A stretch of DNA of 64,000 bases, taken from assembly GCA_046598525.1 (NCBI GenBank), contig JBKJIJ010000008.1:186001-250000 (forward strand), written 5' to 3'. Positions 26,555 to 35,680 of the stretch are shown one piece after another (within the stretch, counting starts at the first letter, position 1; the number at the start of each line of letters is the position of its first letter). The notes beneath the pieces are model-generated. The model saw only the letters and a list, made by a program, of their open reading frames with translations. It was not told the origin of the DNA and made no database searches. Position numbers and translations under genes: made by a program. Origin of the DNA: Methylotenera_A sp046598525 (GTDB taxonomy: Bacteria > Pseudomonadota > Gammaproteobacteria > Burkholderiales > Methylophilaceae).

Positions 26555-27079
26555 ATGAACATGAACGCTGCAATAAAAAACCATAATCCCGATTTAGATT
26601 TAATGTTTGAGCGCATAGTTGATGTGCCAAAAGAGGCGATTTGGGCGGCTTGGACGACTCCAGAATTGCTAAAACCGTGGTTTTGCCCATTGCCTTGGAA
26701 AACGTTGGATTGTGAAATTGATTTACGCGTTGGCGGCATTTTTCGCACCGTCATGCAATCGCCAGAAGGCCAGCAATTTGATAATGCAGGCTGTTATTTA
26801 GAGATTATGCCGAATCAAAAATTGGTTTGGACTAATGCCATAGAGCCGGGATTTAGGCCCGCCAAACAAGCGCTACCAAATCCAGACCATCCCTGTGAAG
26901 AATTTATGATGACGGCGATGATTTTATTGGAAACCGTTGCGGGCGGCACCAAATACACGGCTAAAGTAATGCATGCGCATAAAGATGCGCGCATTAAACA
27001 TGAGCAAATGGGTTTTAAAGAGGGGTGGGGAATGTGCTTAGACCAGCTAGTTGCGATAATTAAAAACGGCAACACTTAA
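26555..27079 (+). CDS. SRPBCC (AHSA1-like) domain protein
   Basis: 174-residue single-domain START/Bet v1-like protein of the AHSA1 family, with the characteristic FERIVDVPKEAIWAAWTTPE opening, LRVGGIFRTVM and the C-terminal GFKEGWGMCLDQLV helix. These proteins bind hydrophobic ligands in a helix-grip pocket; the ligand here is unknown. The ATG at 26555 has AAAGG upstream; an in-frame start at 26540 is less likely. It is divergent from the LuxR-type gene and stands alone. Confidence 0.85.
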   Translation: MNMNAAIKNHNPDLDLMFERIVDVPKEAIWAAWTTPELLKPWFCPLPWKTLDCEIDLRVGGIFRTVMQSPEGQQFDNAGCYLEIMPNQKLVWTNAIEPGFRPAKQALPNPDHPCEEFMMTAMILLETVAGGTKYTAKVMHAHKDARIKHEQMGFKEGWGMCLDQLVAIIKNGNT

Positions 27080-27103
27080 AACATAAGGCTTTGTGTAAAA
27101 ATC

Positions 27104-27139
27104 AAAAAACGCCTGTGCAACAATTGGTTAGCACAGGCG
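27104..27139 (-). terminator. terminator after the Gly/Tyr-rich lipoprotein gene
   Basis: On the minus strand CGCCTGTGC-(12)-GCACAGGCG is followed by TTTTTTG. On plus it is followed by CCTTAAAA, so it mainly serves the minus-strand unit. Confidence 0.8.
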
Positions 27140-27218
27140 CCTTAAAATTATACATAAGCTAATAAAAGCTATTTAAATCACTACTTTTTAAATAAAAGCT
27201 TGTAAATAAAAACTATAC

Positions 27219-27770
27219 TTACCAGCCAAATGGATAGCCGTAATTTAATCCAAAGCCAAAGCGGCTGCCAAAACCTCTATTGTATCGATTGCCATATCGG
27301 TAAAAAGGATGGCCGTAAAAAGCGCCAAAACGTGGGCCCCAAAATGGATCGTAATAACTATTACGCGCCATATCGCGTTCGCGTTTGAGCATTTTTTCGG
27401 CTGTTGCGTGTTCTTTTTCGCGCTTATTTATTTCATCTGCAATGGCATTTTGTTTGGCTAATTCATTGCTTTGATGAATATAATCAAGCACTTTGGTATT
27501 AACACCTTGCCTATTTAAATCTAGCGTTTGCGCAGGCGTTAACTCATAACGTGAATTGCTGGCTTTAATTTTGGCAATAATTTCATCTGGCGTTTTGTTT
27601 TGTTTAGAATCATTAATAATTTCATCTAAACTCACCGTGGCAACAGGTGGCGGCAATAATTTTGCCAATTCTTCTGGCGTAATACGTTTAACATGCGCGG
27701 GTTGCTGGCCTGTGCTGGCGCAACCTGTCACTAGCATTACACTCATTATTAACATTAATACCATTTTCAT
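27219..27770 (-). CDS. hypothetical lipoprotein with Gly/Tyr/Arg-rich tail
   Basis: 183-residue predicted lipoprotein: signal peptide with lipobox (LVTGC), a middle region SLDEIINDSKQNKTPDEIIAKI containing a helical repeat-like SNSRYELTPAQTLDLNRQGV segment, a charged helix rich in Glu and Lys, and a C-terminal tail of Tyr, Gly, Phe and Arg repeats (FYGHPFYRYGNRYNRG). The tail resembles surface-exposed low-complexity regions. It overlaps the lytic transglycosylase gene by four bases (ATGA), so the two are translationally coupled and may act together in the envelope. Confidence 0.8.
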   Translation of the reverse strand: MKMVLMLIMSVMLVTGCASTGQQPAHVKRITPEELAKLLPPPVATVSLDEIINDSKQNKTPDEIIAKIKASNSRYELTPAQTLDLNRQGVNTKVLDYIHQSNELAKQNAIADEINKREKEHATAEKMLKRERDMARNSYYDPFWGPRFGAFYGHPFYRYGNRYNRGFGSRFGFGLNYGYPFGW

Positions 27771-28705
27771 TTAGTACTCACTTTCTTTAAAGCGGGTGAT
27801 GCATGCGCAATGCTGGCATCAAAATCGTGGCGTTTGGCTTCATACAAACCCAATACTTTTTTTACATAGGCGCGCGTTTCTTTGTAAGGCGGCACGCCTT
27901 TGTATCTATCTACAGAGCCTTCGCCTGCGTTGTAAGCCGCCACCGCTAAGGTGACATCGCCCCTAAAATAAGATAACAACCAACGCAAATATTTTACGCC
28001 GCCTTTAATATTCTGGCTGGCGCTATAAGCATTTTTTACATTAAAGCGGTCGGCCGTGGCGGGTATTAATTGCATTAAACCTTGCGCTTCTTTGTTGGAT
28101 TTAGCCGTTACCTTAAAGTTAGATTCAGCGGTAATAATCGATAAAACCAGCTTTTCATCTACTTTGTACCAATCCGCAATCGTGCCTACTAAATCCACCA
28201 CCCAGCGTTTATTTTTGGGCAGGCTGGCAATATAAGCATCAATTTTGGGCGATTGCGCAGTGGCAATTTCTTGCCTTGATGCCTTTTCTGGCGCCACCGC
28301 TTCCAACACGCAAATAGGTGTATCAGATGTTTTAATTTCTATGGTTTCCAGCATTTTCTGCGCTTCATAATGGCCATGCGTAGAAGCAATACCAAACAAA
28401 TTAGCCGCATAATCGCGGTTGGCTGGCACGCCACGGCCAAACGCATACAACATACCTAAGCGATAAACGCCTTCTGCGCTGCCATAACGCGCCGCTTCGC
28501 AATATAAATTAGCCGCTTTCCAAGCCGAATCTACATTGTCTGCATCGCCCATCAACACGGTTGCACGTTCAAGTAAATCTTTAATAATCGGCGGTTCGTT
28601 ATCAAAAATCTCAAGCTCGCTTTGCGAATAAGCCGCGCTGCTGCCAACACCTATTATTAGGTTTAAAAATGCCACTACAACAATAATAATAGGTGTTTTC
28701 ATCAA
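27767..28705 (-). CDS. lytic transglycosylase with Sel1-like region
   Basis: 312-residue exported protein. After an N-terminal signal (VAFLNLIIGVGSSAA) comes a Sel1-like helical region (GSAEGVYRLGMLYAFGRGV), then a C-terminal SLT domain with catalytic Glu in ITAESNF and the motifs GLMQLIPATA and AVAAYNAGEGSVDRYKGVPPY. It cleaves peptidoglycan glycan strands to anhydromuramyl products. The gene ends in TGA, overlapping the lipoprotein start, and follows clpB on the same strand by 18 bases. Confidence 0.92.
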   Translation of the reverse strand: MMKTPIIIVVVAFLNLIIGVGSSAAYSQSELEIFDNEPPIIKDLLERATVLMGDADNVDSAWKAANLYCEAARYGSAEGVYRLGMLYAFGRGVPANRDYAANLFGIASTHGHYEAQKMLETIEIKTSDTPICVLEAVAPEKASRQEIATAQSPKIDAYIASLPKNKRWVVDLVGTIADWYKVDEKLVLSIITAESNFKVTAKSNKEAQGLMQLIPATADRFNVKNAYSASQNIKGGVKYLRWLLSYFRGDVTLAVAAYNAGEGSVDRYKGVPPYKETRAYVKKVLGLYEAKRHDFDASIAHASPALKKVSTK

Positions 28706-28723
28706 TGCTAGCTTGCGCGCTAA

Positions 28724-31309
28724 TTAAGCTCTTGTAAACGTCATCTTGCCGCTTTTGTTATCAACCAAAATGGTGTCTTTCGCCACAAAATTGCCTGCCA
28801 AAATCTCCCTAGCTAATGGGTTTTCAATCTCACTTTGAATCGCGCGTTTTAGCGGCCTTGCGCCATACACAGGGTCAAAACCAGCATTGGCAATTTCTGC
28901 AATGGCCGATTCGCTCATGTTCAAGGTCATATCCATGGCCGCTAATCGCTTAGCCAGCAATTGAATTTGAATCTGTGCAATCGATTTCACTTGTGCTTCA
29001 CCCAGACTATGGAAAACGACTACTTCATCAATACGGTTGACGAACTCTGCCCTAAAATGCGTTTTCACTTCGCCCATCACCGCCAGCTTCACTACTTGAT
29101 AATCTTGGTCAGCCATGCTTTGAATCATCTGGCTACCAAGATTGGACGTCATGATAATCACGGTATTTTTAAAATCCACCGTGCGGCCTTGGCCATCGGT
29201 TAAGCGGCCATCGTCCAGCACTTGCAGCAACACATTAAACACATCTGGGTGCGCTTTTTCCACTTCATCTAGCAGAATCACGCTATATGGTTTGCGGCGC
29301 ACAGCCTCTGTCAGCGTGCCGCCTTCTTCATAGCCCACATAGCCTGGCGGCGCGCCAATCATGCGTGCCACACTGTGTTTTTCCATAAATTCGCTCATAT
29401 CAATGCGAATTAAATGGTCTTCTGAGTCAAACAAAAATCCAGCTAATGCTTTGCAAAGTTCCGTTTTACCAACGCCTGTTGGGCCTAAGAATAAAAAGCT
29501 GCCATACGGCCGATTAGGGTCGCTTAAACCACTTCTTGAGCGGCGAATGGCATCTGAAACCAAGCGCACCGCTTCATCTTGACCAACCACACGTTCGTGC
29601 AGTTTGGTTTCCATGGTCAGTAATTTTTCGCGTTCACCAGTTAGCATTTTGCTAACTGGAATGCCAGTGGCGCGGCTCACTACTTCAGCAATTTCATCTG
29701 CGCCTACTTCGGTGCGTAGCATTCTGTTTTTAGTTGGCGATGCATTCGATTCTGAGTTTGTTGCCTCTTTTAATTGCGCTTCTAAAGCAGGCAATTTGCC
29801 GTATTGCAGTTCAGACACTTTTTGCCATTCGCCACCTCTTGTGGCTTCTTCCATCTCAAACTTTACTTTTTCAATGGCTTCTTTAATATGGCTTGTGCCT
29901 TGCACTTGCGCCTTTTCAGATGTCCAAATATCTTCTAAATCGGCATATTCTTTCTCAAGCTTTTCAATCTCTTCTTCAATCAAAGCAAAGCGTTTGCGGC
30001 TACCTTCATCTTTTTCGCGGCGCACGGCTTCACGCTCAATTTTAAGTTGAATCAATCGGCGCTCAAGTTTATCCAGCACTTCTGGTTTCGAGTCGATTTC
30101 CATTTTGATGCGTGATGCCGCTTCATCAATTAAATCAATGGCTTTATCAGGCAAAAAACGGTCGGTAATATAGCGATGACTAAGCTCAGCCGCTGCCACA
30201 ATTGCGGGGTCGGTAATTTCTACGCCATGATGCAATTCATACTTTTCTTGCAAGCCACGCAATATCGCAATGGTGGCTTCAACCGTTGGCTCATCGACCA
30301 ATACTTTTTGAAAACGGCGCTCTAGGGCGGCATCTTTTTCAATGTATTTGCGGTATTCATCCAATGTAGTCGCGCCTACGCAATGCAACTCGCCGCGTGC
30401 CAGCGCGGGTTTGAGCATATTACCAGCATCCATCGCGCCTTCTGCTTTGCCTGCGCCCACCATGGTGTGTAATTCATCTATAAATACAATGGTTTGACCT
30501 TCATCTTGCGATAATTCTTTTAGCACCGATTTTAAGCGCTCTTCAAATTCGCCGCGGTATTTAGCGCCAGCTAGCAATGCCGCCATATCTAGGCTTAAAA
30601 CCTTTTTGCCTTTTAGCGAATCTGGCACTTCTTCATTAATAATGCGTTGCGCCAAGCCTTCTACAATGGCAGTTTTACCAACGCCCGGCTCACCAATTAA
30701 CACAGGGTTATTTTTGGTGCGGCGCATTAATACTTGAATCACACGCCTAATCTCATCATCGCGGCCAATTACAGGGTCTAGCTTGCCCAATTTGGCGCGC
30801 TCGGTTAAATCCACTGTGTATTTTTTTAGCGATTCGCGATTGCTTTCGCCTTCTTGGTCGTTAACATGCTCAGCGCCGCGTACGGCTAATACCGCGGCTT
30901 CTAGTGCATTTTTGGTTAAGCCATTTTGTTTTAACAGCTTACCCGTTTCGCCTTTATCTTCGGCCAGCGCCAACAAAAACATTTCGCTGGCAATGTAAGC
31001 ATCGCCACGTTTTTGCGCCAATTTATCGGTTACGTTTAGCAGATTATTTAAATCGCGCGAAATGGCAATTTCGCCATTGCTAGCCGTGGATTTGGGTAGA
31101 TTGGCAATGGTGCTAGTTAATTGCGTTTTAAGCGGCGATAAATTAACGCCAGCCCGCGCCAATAGTGACGATGCGCCGCCATTATCCTCTTGCAGCAAAG
31201 CCAATAATAAATGTGGCGGCTCAATCGCCGTGTTGTCAGCGCCCACCGCAATGCTTTGCGCATCACTCAGAGCTTGTTGAAATTTAGTGGTTAATTTATC
31301 GAAACGCAT
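28724..31309 (-). CDS. clpB: ATP-dependent disaggregase ClpB
   Basis: Hexameric AAA+ chaperone that extracts polypeptides from aggregates with DnaK. Order: N-domain with two Clp_N repeats (1-145), NBD1 with Walker A GEPGVGKT, the long coiled-coil middle domain (about 410-530), NBD2 with Walker A GPTGVGKT, and the C-terminal D2-small domain. 861 residues is standard. It has a near-perfect Shine-Dalgarno (AAGGAGG) and a sigma-32-type promoter upstream (separate entry), so heat-shock induction is expected. Lytic transglycosylase and lipoprotein genes follow closely on the same strand. Confidence 0.97.
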   Translation of the reverse strand: MRFDKLTTKFQQALSDAQSIAVGADNTAIEPPHLLLALLQEDNGGASSLLARAGVNLSPLKTQLTSTIANLPKSTASNGEIAISRDLNNLLNVTDKLAQKRGDAYIASEMFLLALAEDKGETGKLLKQNGLTKNALEAAVLAVRGAEHVNDQEGESNRESLKKYTVDLTERAKLGKLDPVIGRDDEIRRVIQVLMRRTKNNPVLIGEPGVGKTAIVEGLAQRIINEEVPDSLKGKKVLSLDMAALLAGAKYRGEFEERLKSVLKELSQDEGQTIVFIDELHTMVGAGKAEGAMDAGNMLKPALARGELHCVGATTLDEYRKYIEKDAALERRFQKVLVDEPTVEATIAILRGLQEKYELHHGVEITDPAIVAAAELSHRYITDRFLPDKAIDLIDEAASRIKMEIDSKPEVLDKLERRLIQLKIEREAVRREKDEGSRKRFALIEEEIEKLEKEYADLEDIWTSEKAQVQGTSHIKEAIEKVKFEMEEATRGGEWQKVSELQYGKLPALEAQLKEATNSESNASPTKNRMLRTEVGADEIAEVVSRATGIPVSKMLTGEREKLLTMETKLHERVVGQDEAVRLVSDAIRRSRSGLSDPNRPYGSFLFLGPTGVGKTELCKALAGFLFDSEDHLIRIDMSEFMEKHSVARMIGAPPGYVGYEEGGTLTEAVRRKPYSVILLDEVEKAHPDVFNVLLQVLDDGRLTDGQGRTVDFKNTVIIMTSNLGSQMIQSMADQDYQVVKLAVMGEVKTHFRAEFVNRIDEVVVFHSLGEAQVKSIAQIQIQLLAKRLAAMDMTLNMSESAIAEIANAGFDPVYGARPLKRAIQSEIENPLAREILAGNFVAKDTILVDNKSGKMTFTRA

Positions 31310-31340
31310 ATTCGCCTCCTTAAAAGTCTAGTTACCTTTA

Positions 31341-31369
31341 AGATGGGGCGAAATGTGTGATTTTTCAAT
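31341..31369 (-). promoter_or_regulatory. sigma-32 (heat-shock) promoter of clpB
   Basis: On the minus strand ATTGAAA, a 14-base spacer and CCCCATCT match the RpoH consensus (CTTGAAA / CCCCATNT) closely. The -10 element ends about 31 bases before the clpB ATG. Confidence 0.85.
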
Positions 31370-31391
31370 ATGGGTGGTTTCGCTGCTGTGA

Positions 31392-32678
31392 TTAATTCAG
31401 CGGAATTAATTGGTAGCCATTTGCCGTATTCCAAGATAAATATACGCGATTAGCTTGGCTGATTAATGCAGGGTAATCGGCTTTAACGCTTACATTAGCA
31501 AGCACTTTGGCGTCATTCCAATTTCTGCCGCCGTTATCCGAAAACATACCCATAATTTTGCTGTTTTTGGCTTCCACTTCGCGCCACACAAGCCAAACAT
31601 GCTCTTCATCTTTTGCGCCAGACACACTTAAAATGGCAGGGTGGCCAGCCTGATTATTATTATTGCCAAATTTTTTAGCGGGTGATGATGCCCAAGCCAC
31701 GCCATCCATACGGCTATAGTACAAGCCAGGGTTAGCATCATTACCATCAAAATAGGCCATATGGTAACCCCACCAATCTTTACCCACTCCGCCTGCGACC
31801 AAAGCCGCGCCATGATGTGGGCAACCATCAATTTTCCAATGCCCAAACGTAGCACGATGCGTTTTAACCGCTTGTCCTTCGACAAGCTCAGGACGAACGT
31901 CCGATTTCTGCTGCTTGTCATTTAATTTCCGTTCGTGGTGAGCCTGTCGAACCACAGGCACAGGAATCTCAGCAATCATATGATCACGCTCGCTGCCTTC
32001 AAATACATGGCGCCACATGGCGACAACTGTACCGTCTGGCTTATTGGTGGTGACAATTCGGCAGCATTCGCAGCTATTATCGGCTAGCTTTTGCTCTGGC
32101 ACAAAACTAGCGCCTTTGTCATTTGAAGATGCATAGTAAATTGCAGCGCCATCATACTTTTTATTGCCCGCTTTAGCCGCCAACAAATCGCGCTTATCTA
32201 CCCAAGTAACCGTTATTTTGCCGTTAGGCGCCACATGCAGCGCGTCAAATCGATGGGTAATTTCGGCACGGTCTGTGTGCACTATTTGCGGATTTTCAAA
32301 GCTTTTACCCGCATTAATCGATCGCGCAAACCAGATATAGCCCGAAAATGGCGTTTTTAATGCTTCTGTCCAAGTTAGGTAAATATGGCCTTCTGGGCTA
32401 ATGGCAATTTTAGGTCTGGCTTCGCCATCGGCACCAATTTTTTGCGCTGATTTGTTTACCTGCACAGGTTTAGAAAAGCTTTTGCCTAAATCGCTACTGG
32501 CATCCACCTGCACAAAACCGTCTTTAACGCTTGCGCGCCATAGTTTACCTTGCGCATCAAAAGCCACGCTAATCGCTAAATTAGATTTCTGCGGCATGGT
32601 GTGTTCTTCATGCGCCTGCACCTTCATTTGTACCTGCAAACCCATTAAAAACAGCATTATAAACATCAAATATTTCAT
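31392..32678 (-). CDS. exported BNR-repeat (sialidase-like fold) protein with CECC motif
   Basis: 428-residue secreted protein with signal peptide (MFIMLFLMGLQVQMKVQA) and a His-rich start (HEEHTMPQ). The body has BNR/Asp-box repeats (SSDLGKSF, SINAGKSF, SNDKGASF, SDNGGRNW) of a beta-propeller. A tight cysteine cluster CECC (residues 203-206) suggests metal binding. Residues about 239-270 are encoded by a palindromic repeat (separate entry) and are absent in kind from propeller proteins. Glycosidase activity is unlikely to follow from the fold alone. It lies downstream of the TonB receptor and DUF2946 genes on the same strand, so a metal-uptake role is inferred. Ribosome-binding site AAGG. 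Confidence 0.82.
   Translation of the reverse strand: MKYLMFIMLFLMGLQVQMKVQAHEEHTMPQKSNLAISVAFDAQGKLWRASVKDGFVQVDASSDLGKSFSKPVQVNKSAQKIGADGEARPKIAISPEGHIYLTWTEALKTPFSGYIWFARSINAGKSFENPQIVHTDRAEITHRFDALHVAPNGKITVTWVDKRDLLAAKAGNKKYDGAAIYYASSNDKGASFVPEQKLADNSCECCRIVTTNKPDGTVVAMWRHVFEGSERDHMIAEIPVPVVRQAHHERKLNDKQQKSDVRPELVEGQAVKTHRATFGHWKIDGCPHHGAALVAGGVGKDWWGYHMAYFDGNDANPGLYYSRMDGVAWASSPAKKFGNNNNQAGHPAILSVSGAKDEEHVWLVWREVEAKNSKIMGMFSDNGGRNWNDAKVLANVSVKADYPALISQANRVYLSWNTANGYQLIPLN
31871..31964. repeat. protein-coding palindromic repeat inside the BNR gene
   Basis: Left arm CTTGTCCTTCGACAAGCTCAG at 31871 onward and right arm CCGTTCGTGGTGAGCCTGTC from 31929. Each arm folds on itself, and the arms are inverted copies of a dispersed GTTCGT..GAGC.TGTCGAA repeat. 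It is read in frame as PVVRQAHHERK and DVRPELVEGQ. Confidence 0.8.
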
Positions 32679-32748
32679 TTTTTACCTTAAAAATTACTTA
32701 ATTAAACGCGCATTGAGCAGAGCTGCAATGCGCTGTTTTAGCCGATTC

Positions 32749-35073
32749 TTAATAATCAAACTTTAATTTCACATAGCCTGTTCGCTGCGGATACGGGTGA
32801 AAAATATAGGCTTTATCGTTATTCAAATTATCAACACCCACGCTTGCCGTCAATTTATCGGCAAACTTATAATTGGCTTTTACATCCACAAAAAAGAACT
32901 TACTTGCGCCGCCAAACGTTTCAGGATTGGTATCCGAATTATCCAGTGTATTGTATTGCCTGCCACTATAACGCGCGGCTAGGCTATAAGTTAGCTTGTT
33001 GCCGTGATGATAAGTGGCCACCGCTTTAAATTGGCTTTTGGGGATGCGCAATGGCTTATTGCCTTCAATATTAGGATTGGCTTGATTGCGTAAAATTTCC
33101 GCGTCGGTCAACGTAATGCTGCCTAATAAATCCAAGCCGTGCACCCACACATCCTGCCATTCGGTCGATAATTCAATGCCGCGCGTGCGCACATGATCAA
33201 TATTTTGAATAAACGTACATTGCGTGCCTAAACAGCCTGGCCCTGTGGGAACGGTTTGCGAAATTAGCGCATCGTATTTATTTTCGGTAAACAAACTAGC
33301 GCGAATTAAGCCGCTGGCAAAACGCCGTTCTGCGGTAAATTCGCCTGAAATCACCTCTTCGGTTTTTAAATCCGGGTTGTTTTGCACTAAAGACGTGCCA
33401 TTAAGCACCTGCTGATAAAGCTCGCCCACGGTTGCAAATCGAAACGCTTGCCCCAGCGATGCCCTAAAACCCCAAGCCTGATTAGTGTCTATATTCGGCT
33501 CAAAACTGATGGATGCTTTGGGCGAAAATTTATGGTCTGATTTATCTTGATATTGGCTGGTTTGAAAGCTGCCGCCAGTGGTGGTTTGGTTGCGACCATT
33601 GCTGGCTTTCCAGTATTCTTGCCGCGCGCCCAGTGTTATTGCCCACTGCGGATTTAATTGCCATTTATCTTGCACATACAGCGCTTGGGTTTGAGTTTCG
33701 CCACGCGATGTGGCAAATAGCGCGCCTTTATTGCCCACTGACCAATCCGCCGTATTATTGGTGTTGCTTCTTAAATTGTAATCATCCACATGGTAGCCAA
33801 ACTCAATCGTATGCTGATCATTATTGCCATCAATCGGCCTTAATGTGCCGCGCGCATCAAACACTGTCCAACCTGTGCCGCTTTGATCTACCACACGGCC
33901 GACTTTATTTAGATAAGGATTACCAGCCGCTACCGTGCCGCCTGATGGTACATTAGATGTACTATTTTTATCTTTTTGATAGTCATAATCCGATAAAGTA
34001 AATTGCCAATCAAACAAACCTTTGGTGTTGGATTTAATATCTAAAGCCTGCATGATATGCATAGACTGCATTTCGTTTGGATTGTTAAAGCCGTTTACAT
34101 CATAATTTTGCCCATTAAATGTCACGCGGCCGTTATAAACCGCGTTGCCGGCCGCATCCTTAATATAGCTTTCTACATCGTTTCGGCTATCTAAATCCCA
34201 CACGCCAATGGTGTAAGCGGCTTTAATGGTTGGCGTAATATCGTAAGCGGCTTTTAGTTTTAAATTAAGCTGCTCACTTTTATCAATGCCTGTTGCGCCA
34301 AATGTCACGCGGTTTTTGCCTGATGGGTCTTTATCTAAATAGGCGCCAGTCACCGCGGTTCTTGAGCCTGCGGCTGTGCCTAAGGCAATGCTATTGGCAA
34401 ATTGCATAGGCTGGCTAGTAGACTCTAAGCGATCAGCCGTAAACAAAAAGCTTAAATCATTGATTTTATTGCCAACAGAAAACGTTTCATGATGGCCATC
34501 AAAGGTTTTATCGGTGCCATATTGCTTAAAATTTTGCGCAAAGCCTTGCACGCTGGCATGCGCCTCAAGCTTGCTTGGCATGCGCGTATTTAAATTAATT
34601 ACACCACCTAGTGAATTACCTGCATATAAAGCCGAAAACGGGCCGTATAAAATATTTACACTTTCAATTTCTTCTGGGCTTACCATTCCCCAGCGCGGCG
34701 CAAAACCAAAATTGTTACCCAATAAATTAGATAACAAAACGCCATCGGCATATAGCAGCGTTTGCGCGCTTGATAGCGTGCCTGTTGTGCGCGTGGCAAT
34801 CGGCCCATTGCGGTCGCCAATATAGCGCTCGCGCACCTGAAAGCTAGGCAAATATTTTAATGTTTGCTGCGATGTAGTGGCATTAATCGTGTCTTCAATT
34901 TGTTGCTTGCTAAACGATTCAACCGCCGCTGGGTGATTAACAATACGGCTATCAATCGGCGCGGTTACGCTTATTTCTTCTAGCTGTAATGCTTCGTTGT
35001 GATCAGCCAATACGCTAGGCGAAAATCCGGCGGCTAGTGCGCTTAGCACACATAAATTTATTGTTTTTATCAT
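32749..35073 (-). CDS. TonB-dependent outer-membrane receptor
   Basis: 774-residue TonB-dependent receptor: signal peptide (LSALAAGFSPSVLA), a TonB box-like LEEISVTA, a plug domain (SFSKQQIEDTINATTSQQTL to GGVINLNTRM) and a 22-strand barrel ending in aromatic Tyr (KLKFDY). The ATG at 35073 has a GGAG site; an upstream in-frame start at 35106 is less likely. It lies between DUF2946 and BNR genes. DUF2946 next to a TonB receptor is a layout seen with copper receptors such as OprC, so copper or another metal is the likely ligand, but substrate cannot be read from the sequence. Confidence 0.9.
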   Translation of the reverse strand: MIKTINLCVLSALAAGFSPSVLADHNEALQLEEISVTAPIDSRIVNHPAAVESFSKQQIEDTINATTSQQTLKYLPSFQVRERYIGDRNGPIATRTTGTLSSAQTLLYADGVLLSNLLGNNFGFAPRWGMVSPEEIESVNILYGPFSALYAGNSLGGVINLNTRMPSKLEAHASVQGFAQNFKQYGTDKTFDGHHETFSVGNKINDLSFLFTADRLESTSQPMQFANSIALGTAAGSRTAVTGAYLDKDPSGKNRVTFGATGIDKSEQLNLKLKAAYDITPTIKAAYTIGVWDLDSRNDVESYIKDAAGNAVYNGRVTFNGQNYDVNGFNNPNEMQSMHIMQALDIKSNTKGLFDWQFTLSDYDYQKDKNSTSNVPSGGTVAAGNPYLNKVGRVVDQSGTGWTVFDARGTLRPIDGNNDQHTIEFGYHVDDYNLRSNTNNTADWSVGNKGALFATSRGETQTQALYVQDKWQLNPQWAITLGARQEYWKASNGRNQTTTGGSFQTSQYQDKSDHKFSPKASISFEPNIDTNQAWGFRASLGQAFRFATVGELYQQVLNGTSLVQNNPDLKTEEVISGEFTAERRFASGLIRASLFTENKYDALISQTVPTGPGCLGTQCTFIQNIDHVRTRGIELSTEWQDVWVHGLDLLGSITLTDAEILRNQANPNIEGNKPLRIPKSQFKAVATYHHGNKLTYSLAARYSGRQYNTLDNSDTNPETFGGASKFFFVDVKANYKFADKLTASVGVDNLNNDKAYIFHPYPQRTGYVKLKFDY

Positions 35074-35132
35074 GTCAAACTCCAAAAAATAAGGGTATAT
35101 CACCATTAAATGGCGACAAAAATCTTGAATTT

Positions 35133-35555
35133 TTAAAGCGTGCTAGGTGGGGCTTGCGAAGGGGGTGAAACGTAAGAATGAGATACAACAATGGGGCGGC
35201 TATATTCGGCAAGTTGCTGTGCTGTGGCCTCTAATTTAGCAATAATTAAAGCATTGCTGGCAGGCAAACTGGCGGCTGTGGCTGCATTGGCGCAAAACGG
35301 ACAATGTTCTAAGTGCATGCTCATGGTTTTAGGCGCTACTTTAGTTACCGTAAATTCAGTCGCTAATTGCTTGCCTTTTGTGGTGATCACTTGAATAACC
35401 ACTTTTTCACCGTTGCTAGTACACACCTCTTGCGCAAAGCTATTGCTGTTGTTTTGTGCGGCTAACGCATGCGAAATGCTGGGCGCAACCGACGCAAAGA
35501 ATATCGCCAATAAGGCAATAAAATGCACAAAACGAAATAGTCTTTTAGACAACAT
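35133..35555 (-). CDS. DUF2946 family protein
   Basis: 140-residue protein with an N-terminal hydrophobic helix (VHFIALLAIFFASVAPSISHA) and a central HCPFC motif (LEHCPFCANA), the hallmark of DUF2946. The HxxxC-type motif may bind copper; the family is commonly encoded beside TonB-dependent copper receptors. The ATG at 35555 is preferred over the longer frame from 35585, which starts in an unlikely leader. It is the first gene of DUF2946-TonB receptor-BNR on the minus strand. Confidence 0.82.
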   Translation of the reverse strand: MLSKRLFRFVHFIALLAIFFASVAPSISHALAAQNNSNSFAQEVCTSNGEKVVIQVITTKGKQLATEFTVTKVAPKTMSMHLEHCPFCANAATAASLPASNALIIAKLEATAQQLAEYSRPIVVSHSYVSPPSQAPPSTL

Positions 35556-35680
35556 GTGCGCATTGTACTTTTGCCACACACACAAGGCAAATCACATTTT
35601 CATATATAGAACAAACACAAAAAGAGGAATTTGTAAAAATTAGGTTAAAATTCGCCTTAATCTTTTTAGGAAAACTCACC

